Shown piece after piece: positions 18,114 to 26,336 of a stretch of DNA of 64,000 bases. Location of the stretch: assembly GCF_014204915.1 (NCBI RefSeq), contig NZ_JACHMH010000001.1, forward strand, positions 6,101,501 through 6,165,500, in the 5' to 3' direction. The position numbers were made by a program, and so were the translations under genes. The notes under the pieces are model-generated. The model saw only the letters and a program-made list of their open reading frames with translations, searched no databases and had not been told where the DNA came from. The stretch is from Crossiella cryophila (lineage in GTDB: Bacteria; Actinomycetota; Actinomycetes; Mycobacteriales; Pseudonocardiaceae). The first letter of the stretch is position 1, and each line of letters starts with the position of its first letter.

Positions 18114-18548
18114 TCAGGTGGGGGTGGGTTGGGTGGTGAGGGTGGCGTCCAGGGCGTCCAGGCACTTGATCCAGCCGGTGGTGTAGTTCTCGTAGCCCGC
18201 GGTCTCGGCGAAGGTGTGGGTCAGGATCAGGCGGCAGCCGGTGGGCTCCTCGTGCAACTCCAGGCTCAGGTGGTCGTCGACCTCGCGGAAGGCGAACAGG
18301 CGGGGTGGGTCGACCGCGATCACCTCGCCGTCCAGGGTGCCGCCCTCGCCGTTGTCGAAGCGGATCACGCCGCCGGGGCGCAGGTCCAGCTCGACCGCGG
18401 GGAAGGGGTACCAGACGCTGAGGTGTTCCGGGGTGGTCAGGGCGCGCCAGACCTTCTCCCGGGAGTGGGTCAGGTGGCGTTCCAGGCGCAGGGCGAGGCG
18501 GCCGTCGGGCAGGCGGGTGGTGTCGTCGGCGGGGGATGGGGTGGTCAT
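18114..18548 (-). CDS. SRPBCC (AHSA1-like) protein
   Basis: 144 residues from ATG 18546-18548 with an AAGGAA site. The fold is indicated by RLERHLTHSREKVWRALTTP, HLSVWYPFP, DLRPGGVIRF, RLFAFREV and GCRLILTHTFAE, the usual order in activator-of-Hsp90-homologue-type START-like proteins. These bind hydrophobic ligands. Its ATG overlaps the TGA of the upstream ArsR gene (ATGA), so the two are translationally coupled, a common arrangement of ArsR plus SRPBCC genes in actinomycetes. Ligand unknown. Confidence 0.88.
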   Translation of the reverse strand: MTTPSPADDTTRLPDGRLALRLERHLTHSREKVWRALTTPEHLSVWYPFPAVELDLRPGGVIRFDNGEGGTLDGEVIAVDPPRLFAFREVDDHLSLELHEEPTGCRLILTHTFAETAGYENYTTGWIKCLDALDATLTTQPTPT

Positions 18549-18886
18549 GGGGTTTCCTTGCGGGGCTTGGGGGTGTGGCCCTCGGGCATGGTGTCGAGGT
18601 GCTGTTCCAGGACGTTGAGGCGTTCGGTCCAGAGCTTGCGGTAGGGCGCGATCCAGGCGTCGATCTCGGCCAGGGGCTCCGGGCGCAGCTCGTACCAGCG
18701 GCGCTGGGCTTCCGGGCGGACGTTGACCAGGCCGGCCTCGCGCAGCACGCGCAGGTGCTTGGACGTGCCGGGCTGGGTGAGGCCGAGCTGCTCGGTCAGC
18801 TCTCCGACCAGGCGGGGGCGTTCCAGGAGCAGGTCCAGGATGCGGCGGCGGGTGGGTTCGGCGAGTACTTCGAATGGGGCTGGCAC
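18545..18886 (-). CDS. ArsR-family transcriptional regulator
   Basis: 113 residues. The start is GTG at 18884-18886 (an overlapping ATG is out of frame). Winged helix: PFEVLAEPTRRRILDLLLER, LVGELTEQLGLTQPGTSKHL, RVLREAGLVNVRPEAQRRWY. There is no metal-binding Cys motif (ELCVCD), so it is not a metal sensor of the ArsR/SmtB type. The end (WIAPYRKLWTERLNVLEQHL) is a dimerisation helix typical of ArsR genes paired with SRPBCC proteins. The AT-rich 41 bp upstream (including TATATAA on the minus strand) is a plausible own promoter. Confidence 0.9.
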   Translation of the reverse strand: MPAPFEVLAEPTRRRILDLLLERPRLVGELTEQLGLTQPGTSKHLRVLREAGLVNVRPEAQRRWYELRPEPLAEIDAWIAPYRKLWTERLNVLEQHLDTMPEGHTPKPRKETP

Positions 18887-18927
18887 ATGAGCAACATACC
18901 ATGGGGTTTATATAATCAAAAATGGAT
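18887..18927 (-). promoter_or_regulatory. AT-rich promoter candidate for ArsR-SRPBCC pair
   Basis: The gap between the MFS stop and the ArsR start is markedly AT-rich for this genome. It reads GATTATATAAACC on the minus strand, giving a TATATAA -10-like element about 20 bp before the GTG. No clear -35 was found. It may also contain the ArsR binding site, although no strong palindrome apart from CCATGG is visible. Confidence 0.4.
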
Positions 18928-20163
18928 TCACCTGGTGGTGGCGAGGGTGACCCCACGGAACACCCGCACCGGGAACACCAGCACCAGCAACCCGACCCCC
19001 ACCGCACCCAACCAGAACGGCGCGGCCAACCCAAAATACCGCGCCAGCACCCCACCCAGCGCGGACCCCGCCAGCATCGCAGCCCCGGACAGCCACCGAT
19101 AACTGCTGTGCACCCGTCCCAGCAGCTCAGCGGGCACCAACGACTGCCGCAACGAGGCCCCCACCGTCGAGGACACCACCAGATAACCCCAGAAAACCAT
19201 CAGCGCCGCGGCCACCACGACCACCTCCCGGCTCACCGCCAGCACCAGGTGCGCCACCGCCTCCAGCGCGAACCCCGCCCGCAGGAACACCGGCACCCCA
19301 AGCCACCCGATCAGGCGATCCGCCAGCAACCCACCCAGCACCCCGCCCACCGCCGCGGCCACCAGCAACAGGCCGTACCCGACCTCCCCGAGCCCCAGCC
19401 GCTCCCGCGCGATCAGCACCAGCACCGCCGCCATCGCCCCCAGCGCCACATTCGACACCGCGATCACCGCCGTCAACGCCCGCAACACCCGGTGCCGCAG
19501 CAACCACCGCACCCCACCGGCCATCTCCGCCCACAACGACCCCCGCGGCCCACCCCGCTCCGCCACCCCCGCAGGCAACCGCAGACACAACGCCGCCACC
19601 AGCAACAACGCCCCGGCGTCCACCAGGAACGGCACCCACACCGCCACCACGAACAACATCGCACCCACCGGCTTGGCCAGCAGATCCCGCCCCACCACCG
19701 CCGACCCCAGCAACCGCCCATGCGCCCGCGCCAACCCCGCGGGCCCCACCAACGCGGGCACCATCGTGCTCGCCGCGTTCTCGAACACCACCCCCGCACA
19801 CCCGACCACGAAGAACACCAGGTACAGCAACCACAACGACGCCTGCCCGGCCAGCAACACCAACCCCAGCACCGCCAGGGCCACCGACCGCGTCAGCGCC
19901 GCCACCACCAGCACCCGCCGCCGACCCACCCGGTCCACCAGCGCCCCACCCGGCAACCCGAACACCAGCCCCGCCGACTGCTGCGCCACCGCCAACCCGG
20001 CCACCTGCACCGGATCCCTGGTCAACGCCGCGGCCAGCAACGGCCCGGCCACCATCGTCACCCCATCGCCGACCGCCGAGACCGTGCCCACCACCCACAA
20101 CCTGGCAAAACCCGCACCCAGCCCCATGATCACTGGACGCGCCGGAACCAGCACGGGTTGCAC
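18928..20163 (-). CDS. MFS drug-efflux-type transporter
   Basis: 411 residues with about 12 hydrophobic helices. The N-half has the order GDGVTMVAGPLLAAALTRDP then FGLPGGALVDRVGRRRVLV, which contains the MFS loop 2-3 motif (G-LVDRVGRR). It resembles the DHA3/MFS_3 group that includes macrolide exporters. A central cytoplasmic loop (ERGGPRGSLWAEMAGGVRW) is typical. The start is taken as GTG 20163; ATG at 20127 is possible. The ArsR-SRPBCC pair follows 41 bp downstream on the same strand. Substrate unknown. Confidence 0.85.
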   Translation of the reverse strand: MQPVLVPARPVIMGLGAGFARLWVVGTVSAVGDGVTMVAGPLLAAALTRDPVQVAGLAVAQQSAGLVFGLPGGALVDRVGRRRVLVVAALTRSVALAVLGLVLLAGQASLWLLYLVFFVVGCAGVVFENAASTMVPALVGPAGLARAHGRLLGSAVVGRDLLAKPVGAMLFVVAVWVPFLVDAGALLLVAALCLRLPAGVAERGGPRGSLWAEMAGGVRWLLRHRVLRALTAVIAVSNVALGAMAAVLVLIARERLGLGEVGYGLLLVAAAVGGVLGGLLADRLIGWLGVPVFLRAGFALEAVAHLVLAVSREVVVVAAALMVFWGYLVVSSTVGASLRQSLVPAELLGRVHSSYRWLSGAAMLAGSALGGVLARYFGLAAPFWLGAVGVGLLVLVFPVRVFRGVTLATTR

Positions 20164-20215
20164 CAGGCCACCACGGACCGCCCTCGCCCATCACCCGCGC
20201 GGGGGAGCCTCACCA

Positions 20216-20995
20216 TCACCGACCCACGAACGTGGCCTTCCCCGGCCCTTCGCTCAAGAACGATCGCACCCCGCCCCGCAGATCCTCGGTGTCCCACAAC
20301 GCCGCCGCGATCCCGGTCACCTCCCGGTTCGCCTCCGCCACCCCACCACGCTCGAAATGCGCCAGCACCCGCTTGGTCGCCGCGTGCGCCAGCGTCGGAC
20401 CACTCGCCAACCGCGCCGCCAACGCCACCGCCGCCTCGGCGAACCCCTCAACCGGCAGCACCCGGTTCACCACACCCCACTCCCGCAACGTCTCCGCCGG
20501 ATACCGATCCCCGGTGAACACGAACTCCTTCGCCCGCGCCACCCCGGCCCGCGCCGCCAACCGCTGCGTGCCACCCATCGTCGGGGTCAACCCGATCACG
20601 TTCTCCACCAGCCCGAAACCGGCCTTCTCACTGGCCAGCAACAGATCACAGGCCAGCGCCACCTCCACCGCCCAGGTCAGGCACAACGCGTGCGCGGCGA
20701 ACACCGTCGGGAACGGCAACGCCGCGATCCGCTCCGGCACCGCCAGCATCTCGTCGAACAACGCCTTCGCCGCCACCGCATCGGCCTGCGCGGCGAACAA
20801 CGACACATCCACCCCGCCACTGACCACCTTGCCCTCCGCCCGGATCAGCAACGCCCTCGGCGGATCCGCCTCCACCCGGGAGATCGCCTCGACCAGCTCC
20901 TCCTGCAACTGAGCGGTGTAGAGGTTCAACGGCGGCGCGTCCACGGTCAGCACGGCCAACCCGGCCGAACCCCGGTCAAGGCGAAGCAACTGCAC
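20216..20995 (-). CDS. Enoyl-CoA hydratase/isomerase family protein
   Basis: 259 residues from GTG 20995 with the site GGGAG. Crotonase-fold features: LIRAEGKVVSGGVDVSLFA (CoA and oxyanion loop), then AHALCLTWAVEVALACDLLL and FGLVENVIGLTPTMGGTQRL, near the second oxyanion/Glu region. Classical hydratases have Glu at both catalytic positions. Here the first is in the ALCLTWAVEV segment and the usual G-GG-G turn is replaced by AHALCLTW, so hydratase activity is uncertain. The Glu in LVENVIG is kept. Probably acts on an acyl-CoA. Confidence 0.82.
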   Translation of the reverse strand: MQLLRLDRGSAGLAVLTVDAPPLNLYTAQLQEELVEAISRVEADPPRALLIRAEGKVVSGGVDVSLFAAQADAVAAKALFDEMLAVPERIAALPFPTVFAAHALCLTWAVEVALACDLLLASEKAGFGLVENVIGLTPTMGGTQRLAARAGVARAKEFVFTGDRYPAETLREWGVVNRVLPVEGFAEAAVALAARLASGPTLAHAATKRVLAHFERGGVAEANREVTGIAAALWDTEDLRGGVRSFLSEGPGKATFVGR

Positions 20996-21092
20996 GTGTG
21001 ACTCCCGTCAACTGCGGGGGACCAGACCCCCGGAATCGGGCTCAATACCCAACAGTGGATCACACGATCAAGCAGACCCGGGGGACCACCTG

Positions 21093-22184
21093 ATGATCAT
21101 CCGCCTCGCCGCGGCCACCACCACCGCCCTGCTGCTGGCCACCACCCCGGCAGCAGCCACCCCACCGCGACACCCACGCGTGCAACAAGCGGTGGACAAC
21201 CTGACCAGGAAACACGACCTCCCCGGCGCCCAGCTCCGGCTCAACGGCACCCACGTCTTCACCAGCGGCAAGGGCGACCTCGGCACCGGCGCACCCATCC
21301 CGCGCGACAGCACCGCCCGCATCGGCAGCATCACCAAGACCTTCGTCGCCACCGTCGTACTGCAACTCGCCGCCGAAGGCCGCCTCACCCTCGAGGACAC
21401 CGTCGGCCAACACCTGCCCGGCCTGATCAACCGCAACGGCAACGACGGCAACCGCATCACCGTCCGCCAGCTCCTCCAGCACACCAGCGGCCTGCCCGAA
21501 CACGTCGGCGAACTCGAAGGCCGCGGCTACGAGAAGGTCCGCTACGGCCACTTCACCGCCCAGGACCTGCTCGACATCGCCCTCAACCACCAGCCCGACT
21601 TCGCCCCCGGCACCCAATGGCGCTACAGCAACACCGGCTACGTCGTGGCCGGCCTGCTCATCGAGAAACTCACCGGCCACCGCTGGGGCGAGGAAGTCAC
21701 CCGCCGCATCATCAAACCCCTCGGCCTGCGCGACACCAGCGTCCCCACCGAGGACGACCTCGGCCTGCCCGGCCCACACGCCCGCGGCTACCAGATCCTC
21801 GAAGACGGCCGCCGCGCCGACTTCACCCGCCTCAACACCACCGCCTTCCACGCCGCCGGCGCCATGATCTCCACCAGCGCCGACCTCACCCGCTTCTTCG
21901 ACACCCTGGTCAACGGCGACCTCCTGCCCCCGGCCCAGCACGCCGACCTCACCCGCACCGTGCCCTCCGGCGACGGCTGGGGCTACGGCCTGGGCATCAA
22001 CGCCCGCGACCTGCCCTGCGGCGTGCGCTGGTGGGGACACGCGGGCAGCGTCTTCGGCTGGTTCACCTACAGCGCCGTCACCACCACCGGCCGCAAAGCC
22101 TCCATCATCGTCAACCAGGCCTACCTCACCGACGCCCAGTCCAACGGCGTCGGCGAGGCCATCAACGCCGCCTTCTGCCCCTGA
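21093..22184 (+). CDS. Secreted serine hydrolase (class C beta-lactamase/DD-peptidase fold)
   Basis: 363 residues with a signal peptide (MIIRLAAATTTALLLATTPAAA, cleavage near AAATP). The active-site motifs are in order: SITK (SxxK, near residue 80), YSNTGY (YxN, near 180) and HAGSVFG (HxG, near 318). These define the beta-lactamase/D-Ala-D-Ala carboxypeptidase/esterase family. A length of about 340 after cleavage is normal. It is likely to act outside the membrane on peptidoglycan or a small ester/amide. It converges on the LLM gene, with 22 bp between stops. Confidence 0.9.
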   Translation: MIIRLAAATTTALLLATTPAAATPPRHPRVQQAVDNLTRKHDLPGAQLRLNGTHVFTSGKGDLGTGAPIPRDSTARIGSITKTFVATVVLQLAAEGRLTLEDTVGQHLPGLINRNGNDGNRITVRQLLQHTSGLPEHVGELEGRGYEKVRYGHFTAQDLLDIALNHQPDFAPGTQWRYSNTGYVVAGLLIEKLTGHRWGEEVTRRIIKPLGLRDTSVPTEDDLGLPGPHARGYQILEDGRRADFTRLNTTAFHAAGAMISTSADLTRFFDTLVNGDLLPPAQHADLTRTVPSGDGWGYGLGINARDLPCGVRWWGHAGSVFGWFTYSAVTTTGRKASIIVNQAYLTDAQSNGVGEAINAAFCP

Positions 22185-22206
22185 CCGACCCCGCCGCCGG
22201 TCACCC

Positions 22207-23001
22207 TCACCGCGGGGGACCGGCGGCCACCACCGCCCGCAACTCCGCCACCGAACGCCGCCACCCATCCCACAACAACCAGCTCACCCCGGCATCGGCG
22301 TACTCCGACACCTGACCGGCCGACGGCTGCACCCCACTGCCCCACAACGCCAGATCCACCTCCACCCGACCACCCGAAGCGACGAAATCCGCCTTGATCC
22401 GCCCCGCCTGCTCCGGCGTCGGCAACACGAACCCATCCTCATCCCGCACGATCGGGAACAACCCGTCCACCCGCGCCGCGGCCAGGAACGGCGCCTTGCG
22501 CGGCCACAACCCACTCGTCCACAACGGCACCCGCACCGGCGCGAACTCCACATCACTGACCTGGAAATTCGCCCCCTCATGGTGCACCCGCTCACCGGCG
22601 AAGAACCGCCCCAGCAACTCCACACCCTCGCGGAACCGCCCGGCCCGCGCCGCGGCAGGCTCAGCCTCCCCGAACTGCGCGTAGTCCCGCGGCACCCCCA
22701 TACCCAGCCCCAGCAACAACCGCCCACCCGACAACCGCTGCAACGTGCCCGCCTCGGCCGCCAGCTTCCACGGCCGACGACGGGGGAGTGGCACGATCAT
22801 CGGCCCGAACCGGATCCGGCTGGTCCGCGCCGCCACCGCACCCAGCGTCACCCACGGATCAGCCACCGGCGGCGCCGCCACCAGGTGATCCCACATGAAA
22901 AACCCGTCCCACCCGGCCTGCTCGGCGGCCACCGCCAGCTCCACCAGCAACGCCGGATCCCCATACGGGCCATAACAGGGCACATAGATCGCGAACCGCA
23001 T
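22207..23001 (-). CDS. LLM-class (F420/flavin) oxidoreductase
   Basis: 264 residues from ATG 22999-23001 (ATG 23008-23010 is possible). Luciferase-like TIM-barrel features: MRFAIYVPCYGPYGDPALLV, AEQAGWDGFFMWDHLV, RIRFGPMIVPLPRRRPWKLA and LSGGRLLLGLGMGVPRDYAQ. This is the pattern of actinobacterial LLM enzymes, often F420-dependent. The length is slightly short for the family (usually 280-330). The substrate is unknown. It lies downstream of the GNAT gene, from which it is separated by a hairpin. Confidence 0.87.
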   Translation of the reverse strand: MRFAIYVPCYGPYGDPALLVELAVAAEQAGWDGFFMWDHLVAAPPVADPWVTLGAVAARTSRIRFGPMIVPLPRRRPWKLAAEAGTLQRLSGGRLLLGLGMGVPRDYAQFGEAEPAAARAGRFREGVELLGRFFAGERVHHEGANFQVSDVEFAPVRVPLWTSGLWPRKAPFLAAARVDGLFPIVRDEDGFVLPTPEQAGRIKADFVASGGRVEVDLALWGSGVQPSAGQVSEYADAGVSWLLWDGWRRSVAELRAVVAAGPPR

Positions 23002-23026
23002 ACCGCGCATCCTGCCCCAGACAGCA

Positions 23027-23058
23027 GTGTGGGGCGGCCCCGAAGGACCACCCCACAC
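23027..23058 (-). terminator. Hairpin after GNAT gene
   Basis: GTGTGGGG (23027-23034) pairs with CCCCACAC (23051-23058), and inner GG/CC bases may extend the stem. It sits 3 bp beyond the GNAT stop codon and before the LLM gene start, so it probably ends or weakens the GNAT transcript. Confidence 0.7.
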
Positions 23059-23060
23059 AC

Positions 23061-23963
23061 TCACACCAGGTCGACGCGCTCCATCTGCACCGGATACCCG
23101 GCACGGGCGAACGTCGCCGCCATCGGCGTGTTCGTCTGATCGGTGGCGGCCGCGATGCGGTCCACCCCGGCCTCGGCATGCACCTGCGTCGCCTCGACCA
23201 ACAGGTCAAACGCATAACCATGCCCGCGTTGTTCCGGAACCACCCCGATATACCCGACAACCGGGTCCGACGGGGTATGACCGGGCACCGTGATCCCCAC
23301 CAGCTCACCCGCAGGCGTGTACGCCAGCAACCAGGCGCTGCGCGGACTCGGCAGCCACTTGAGGTAGTCCAGCTCCTCCTGCGCCGCCGCCTCCAGGCCG
23401 TCCTCCTCGACCCGCAACCGCACATGCGCGTCCAGGCTGCCCTGGTGGATCAACCGGAACGCCTGCAGCACCGATTCCTCATCCGGAGCAGGCCGGAACA
23501 CCAACCGCCCCGGCCGATCGGGCACCCCGCACTCCGGCGTCCACAGGTACCGGAACCGTTCCACCAGCACCCGGTACCCGGCTGCCTCCGCCGCGGCGAT
23601 CCGGCTCTCACCAGCGGCCCGCGCCGCCGGATCGGCCCGCCAGCCCGGCGGCAACCGCAGCTCGTACTCGGCCCGCAGGGGAGAGGTGTTCAGCAACTCC
23701 GTCGCGGCCGCGCCATCGATGAAGTCGAACCAGTCGAGCGTGATCGGCTTACTGTCCTTCGGACCACCCCACCAGGCAGCGCGCGCCACGACCACGTCCT
23801 CGCGCAGCGCCACCCAGGTCCACTCCGGACGATAAGCGCCGGTAGCGGCCATGGTGAGGTAGTCCTGTCCGAACCGCGCCCTGCCCACCAGGGCGGGATC
23901 CGGGAGCGAGGCGAACAGCCGCTCCTCGCCGGGCTCGATCGAACGAATGACCAGATCGGTCAT
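23061..23963 (-). CDS. GNAT-family N-acetyltransferase
   Basis: 300 residues from an ATG with GAAGGGA upstream. The C-terminal GNAT domain shows AWLLAYTPAGELVGITV, VVGYIGVVPEQRGHGYAFDL (acetyl-CoA pyrophosphate loop, Q-x2-G-x-G) and ATDQTNTPMAATFARAGY. The N-terminal 170 residues are a degenerate or second acetyltransferase-like half. The substrate cannot be read from sequence. The gene is preceded by a 20-codon leader ORF whose sequence can pair with the ribosome site of this gene, an arrangement that suggests translation-dependent induction, as in antibiotic-resistance genes. No resistance function is shown by the protein itself. Confidence 0.88.
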   Translation of the reverse strand: MTDLVIRSIEPGEERLFASLPDPALVGRARFGQDYLTMAATGAYRPEWTWVALREDVVVARAAWWGGPKDSKPITLDWFDFIDGAAATELLNTSPLRAEYELRLPPGWRADPAARAAGESRIAAAEAAGYRVLVERFRYLWTPECGVPDRPGRLVFRPAPDEESVLQAFRLIHQGSLDAHVRLRVEEDGLEAAAQEELDYLKWLPSPRSAWLLAYTPAGELVGITVPGHTPSDPVVGYIGVVPEQRGHGYAFDLLVEATQVHAEAGVDRIAAATDQTNTPMAATFARAGYPVQMERVDLV

Positions 23964-24063
23964 GAGAAGAAGTCCCTTCGGAAAGCTCAGCGCTCCCCAG
24001 TCAGAACTTCGACGCCCTCGCAGCGAAGGGGGAGCACCAGATCGGCAACGAACGTGCGATCAC
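23964..24063 (-). promoter_or_regulatory. Attenuator-like leader of the GNAT gene
   Basis: On the minus-strand RNA, GUGCUCCCC in the leader ORF can pair with GGGGAGCGC just after its stop (9 bp, one G-U). The adjacent CCCUUCG can pair with CGAAGGG, which contains the GNAT ribosome site. A ribosome held in the leader ORF would break these pairings and expose the site. A promoter-like TTCGTA and TAGGGT lie upstream, near 24090-24130. Confidence 0.5.
24001..24063 (-). CDS. 20-residue leader peptide upstream of GNAT
   Basis: GTG at 24061-24063 to TGA at 24001-24003, coding MIARSLPIWCSPFAARASKF. It has a very strong ribosome site (GGGAGGTGG, 8 nt from the GTG), which is better than that of the GNAT gene itself. 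The TGA is 37 bp before the GNAT ATG. The sequence is too short for homology. It is supported by position, ribosome site and the pairing of its codons with downstream sequence. Confidence 0.5.
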   Translation of the reverse strand: MIARSLPIWCSPFAARASKF

Positions 24064-24139
24064 GGTTACCACCTCCCTTTCCTCGGCTCGGAGAGCGTGC
24101 CGGAACCCTAACAAAGCTCACCCATCCGGTACGAACGCT

Positions 24140-24466
24140 TTATCCGGGCCGATCCACCTCGAAGGTCCCGTTGGCCCCGCGCACCGTCACCCGCACCTGC
24201 TTGGACTCCCCGGACAGCACCGCCAGGCAGGAGAAGATCCGCGCGTCCTCGATCGGCTGCCCACTGGGACACCGCACGATGTCCAGCCCGGTCACCTCGT
24301 ACCGGTCCACCAGCACCGACCGCACCCCGAACTCCAGCCGGTCCTGGTCGAACACCGGCACCGCGGGCTTGCCCGGGGGAGTGGCCCCGCGAGGGGGACC
24401 GGCGCACCCGGCCAGCGCCGCCGTCAGCAGCAGCACCCCGCACCTGGCCAGGCCGTTTCCGATCAT
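24140..24466 (-). CDS. DUF4333-domain lipoprotein
   Basis: 108 residues. The signal peptide MIGNGLARCGVLLLTAALAGC ends in a good lipobox (LAGC). The mature part carries the DUF4333 pattern: VLVDRYEVTGLDIVRCPSGQ, then IFSCLAVLSGESKQVRVTV, with two conserved Cys expected to form a disulfide. DUF4333 proteins are small envelope proteins of actinobacteria without known function. It follows the SRPBCC gene by 57 bp on the same strand and precedes the GNAT leader. Confidence 0.85.
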   Translation of the reverse strand: MIGNGLARCGVLLLTAALAGCAGPPRGATPPGKPAVPVFDQDRLEFGVRSVLVDRYEVTGLDIVRCPSGQPIEDARIFSCLAVLSGESKQVRVTVRGANGTFEVDRPG

Positions 24467-24523
24467 GAAGTAAACGGTATCTTGCTGGCCTGAAGCTTCG
24501 CTGTCGTCTGACTGCCGCCCGAC

Positions 24524-25033
24524 TCAACCCCGCTCGGCCATCGCGGTGATCGTCTCGGTCATGTGCTCCCGGATCTGCCCCAGCCGCTCCCGCACCCCGG
24601 CCGCGGCCACCACCGGTGACAACCCGGCGACCATCTCCCGCAACCCGGTGTCCCCGGGACCGTGCAGGAAGGTCTGCCGCACCACCGTCCGCCCGAACGC
24701 GGCGCCGGACAGCTCATAACGCCAGGTCGTGCCGGGTAGCGCCGGATCCTCCGCGTCGTCGAGGACCACCCAGCCGAAGACCCGGCCCGGCTCGGACTCG
24801 GTCACCACGCACAGCACGTCGGAGGAGAAGCCGTCCCCGTACTCGTTGTGACCGGCGAACCGGGCACCGACCCGAGGGCCGGGGGAGTCGGAGTCAAGCC
24901 AGGCCCCGCCGGTGCACTCCGGACTGAACTCGCCGATCCTGGCGACGTCGGTGATGATCTCCCACAGCTTCTCCGGCGCGACCTCGACGGTCAGCTCGAC
25001 CTCGGTCCGCGCGCCGGTCACCTTGTCAGCCAC
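24524..25033 (-). CDS. SRPBCC-family (polyketide cyclase/dehydrase-like) protein
   Basis: 169 residues from GTG 25031-25033, chosen because GGGAGGAAACCC sits directly upstream. START-like fold: VELTVEVAPEKLWEIITDVA, RIGEFSPECTGGAWLDSD, GARFAGHNEYG, FGWVVLDD and TTWRYELSG. These proteins bind hydrophobic ligands; the mycobacterial relatives are annotated as polyketide cyclases without proof. A trailing helix (RERLGQIREHMTETITAMAE) completes the fold. The gene is not linked to a biosynthetic cluster here. Confidence 0.85.
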   Translation of the reverse strand: MADKVTGARTEVELTVEVAPEKLWEIITDVARIGEFSPECTGGAWLDSDSPGPRVGARFAGHNEYGDGFSSDVLCVVTESEPGRVFGWVVLDDAEDPALPGTTWRYELSGAAFGRTVVRQTFLHGPGDTGLREMVAGLSPVVAAAGVRERLGQIREHMTETITAMAERG

Positions 25034-25757
25034 GGGTTTCCTCCCAACGGATCTTGGCCGATGGTAGGACCGCCGTGCACGTGGTCGGCCGGGCTTCACC
25101 GGCCTGGGCAGCCGCTCCACTCGAAGGAGTGGGCCCCAGAACCACTACTTAACATAATGTAGATTATCGGTCAGAAACCAGCAGGCGCCGAAAGGGGCAG
25201 ATCAGGCTGGTTTTCGACTTGTTCGCCAACGTGCGCGTTGCCTTCGCGTGCCGTCGCACGGCCGCGTCGCTAACGCGCCGACCCACGGCCCGGCCGTCGT
25301 CCGTCGCGTCGACACGCGGCGGAATGCCGGGCGGCGCGGCGATGGGCGAGCGTTCCGGCGACCAGCCGAGCCGATGGGTGCCTTGAGCGGCCGCTGAAGC
25401 CTCAGATCCTCGGTTTCCGGGTAACCCGGGCATACCGGGTCATTACGTCACTGTGACGCTAGTTGACCCTGGGGCCCGGCGAATTCGAGGTGATCCCAGC
25501 TTCTGCGGCGACACATTCCCCGTCGGGCTCCTCCGGGCCGCCCACTGAGAGCCGTCCAGCGGCAGGTCGGGCTGGCGCGTCGGCGGAGTTTCGTCGGAGG
25601 AAGCGTTCTGGCGAACTCGGGCGACCAGCGGCACAACGCATCCCCCGCGGGGCATGGAGCCGGTATCCGTGCTGGTCAGATGGGCGTTTCGTGCATAACC
25701 GCTATTATGCACGAAACCAGAAGAATCATGGGGGAGTCAGCAGTCTGGCGGATTTGG
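25034..25757. other. 700-bp stretch without a supported gene
   Basis: No open frame has both a ribosome site and recognisable sequence. Visible features: an AT-rich patch at about 25148-25170 (TAACATAATGTAGATTATC) that may be part of a promoter, a short inverted repeat CGTCAC-T-GTGACG near 25446-25458, and the large palindrome at 25686-25717. A minus-strand frame ending ICPFRRLLVSDR near 25165 is not recognised. This may be a deletion scar. Confidence 0.5.
25686..25717. promoter_or_regulatory. Orphan 32-bp palindrome
   Basis: GTTTCGTGCATAA (25686-25698) and its exact complement (25705-25717) flank CCGCTA. Thirteen-bp perfect arms rich in A/T look like an operator for a dimeric regulator rather than a terminator. 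No regulator or promoter-proximal gene is next to it: the nearest gene is the 3-prime end of the DUF1772 gene, 41 bp away. It could also act as that gene's terminator. Confidence 0.55.
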
Positions 25758-26198
25758 TCACGCCAGGGCGTACAGGACGGTGGCGCCGAGGCAGGCGATC
25801 GTGCGCAGGTGGTTCCACCCGGTCCAGCGGCGCAGGAAGCCGCGCCACAGCTCCTGCCCCGCCGGCGTGGCCGGGTCGGCGGCGTCCAGGGCGTTGTTCA
25901 TCGGCACGTTCACGATGGCCGTCACCGCGAGCATCCCCCCTACCACCAGCACGGCGGCGATGGTGGGCAGCAGCGGGAAGCCCTCGAGCACCGCCAGCAC
26001 CGCGCTGCTGATCGGCGCGCCCAGGAAGGCCAGCAGGAACAGCGGGTTCACGATGGTGCGGTTGACCTGCCGCATGACCTCGGCGGCCTCCTGCGCCGGG
26101 CGTTTGGCCAGTGCGGGCATCACCACGGCGGAGAAGGTGAAGAACAGGCCGGTCAGGATGGCGGTGGTGCTCTCGGCGACGACGGTCAGCGCGATCAT
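25758..26198 (-). CDS. DUF1772 (anthrone-oxygenase-like) membrane protein
   Basis: 146 residues from ATG 26196-26198 with GGGAGGACACC. Four hydrophobic helices (about 4-27, 49-66, 72-93 and 128-146) with TGLFFTFSAVVMPALAKRP and VNVPMNNALDAAD, the signature of DUF1772, a family that includes fungal anthrone oxygenases. The N-x2-W (RRWTGWNHLRT) motif near the end is present. It is divergent from an AraC-type regulator with 138 bp between starts, so that regulator may control it. No polyketide genes are near, so the substrate is open. Confidence 0.88.
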   Translation of the reverse strand: MIALTVVAESTTAILTGLFFTFSAVVMPALAKRPAQEAAEVMRQVNRTIVNPLFLLAFLGAPISSAVLAVLEGFPLLPTIAAVLVVGGMLAVTAIVNVPMNNALDAADPATPAGQELWRGFLRRWTGWNHLRTIACLGATVLYALA

Positions 26199-26336
26199 GG
26201 TGTCCTCCCAGTGTTGTGCAGTGCGTCCAGTCTGAGTGCCGTTCGGCGGATGATCCATGCCTGAAGCGCGCGTTTTCCTGTTCCTTCGTCCAGCCGACGT
26301 GGACGCCGGGCCAGTCGGGTGCGGATACTCGGACGG

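Noticed and set aside
18922-20517. A 531-codon plus-strand frame opposite the MFS and enoyl-CoA hydratase genes.
   Set aside because: Composed mainly of His, Pro, Arg and Gln; a shadow of two well-supported minus-strand genes.
25443-25712. An 89-codon minus-strand frame starting inside the orphan palindrome.
   Set aside because: No ribosome site, no conserved motif, Arg/Ser/Thr-rich translation.
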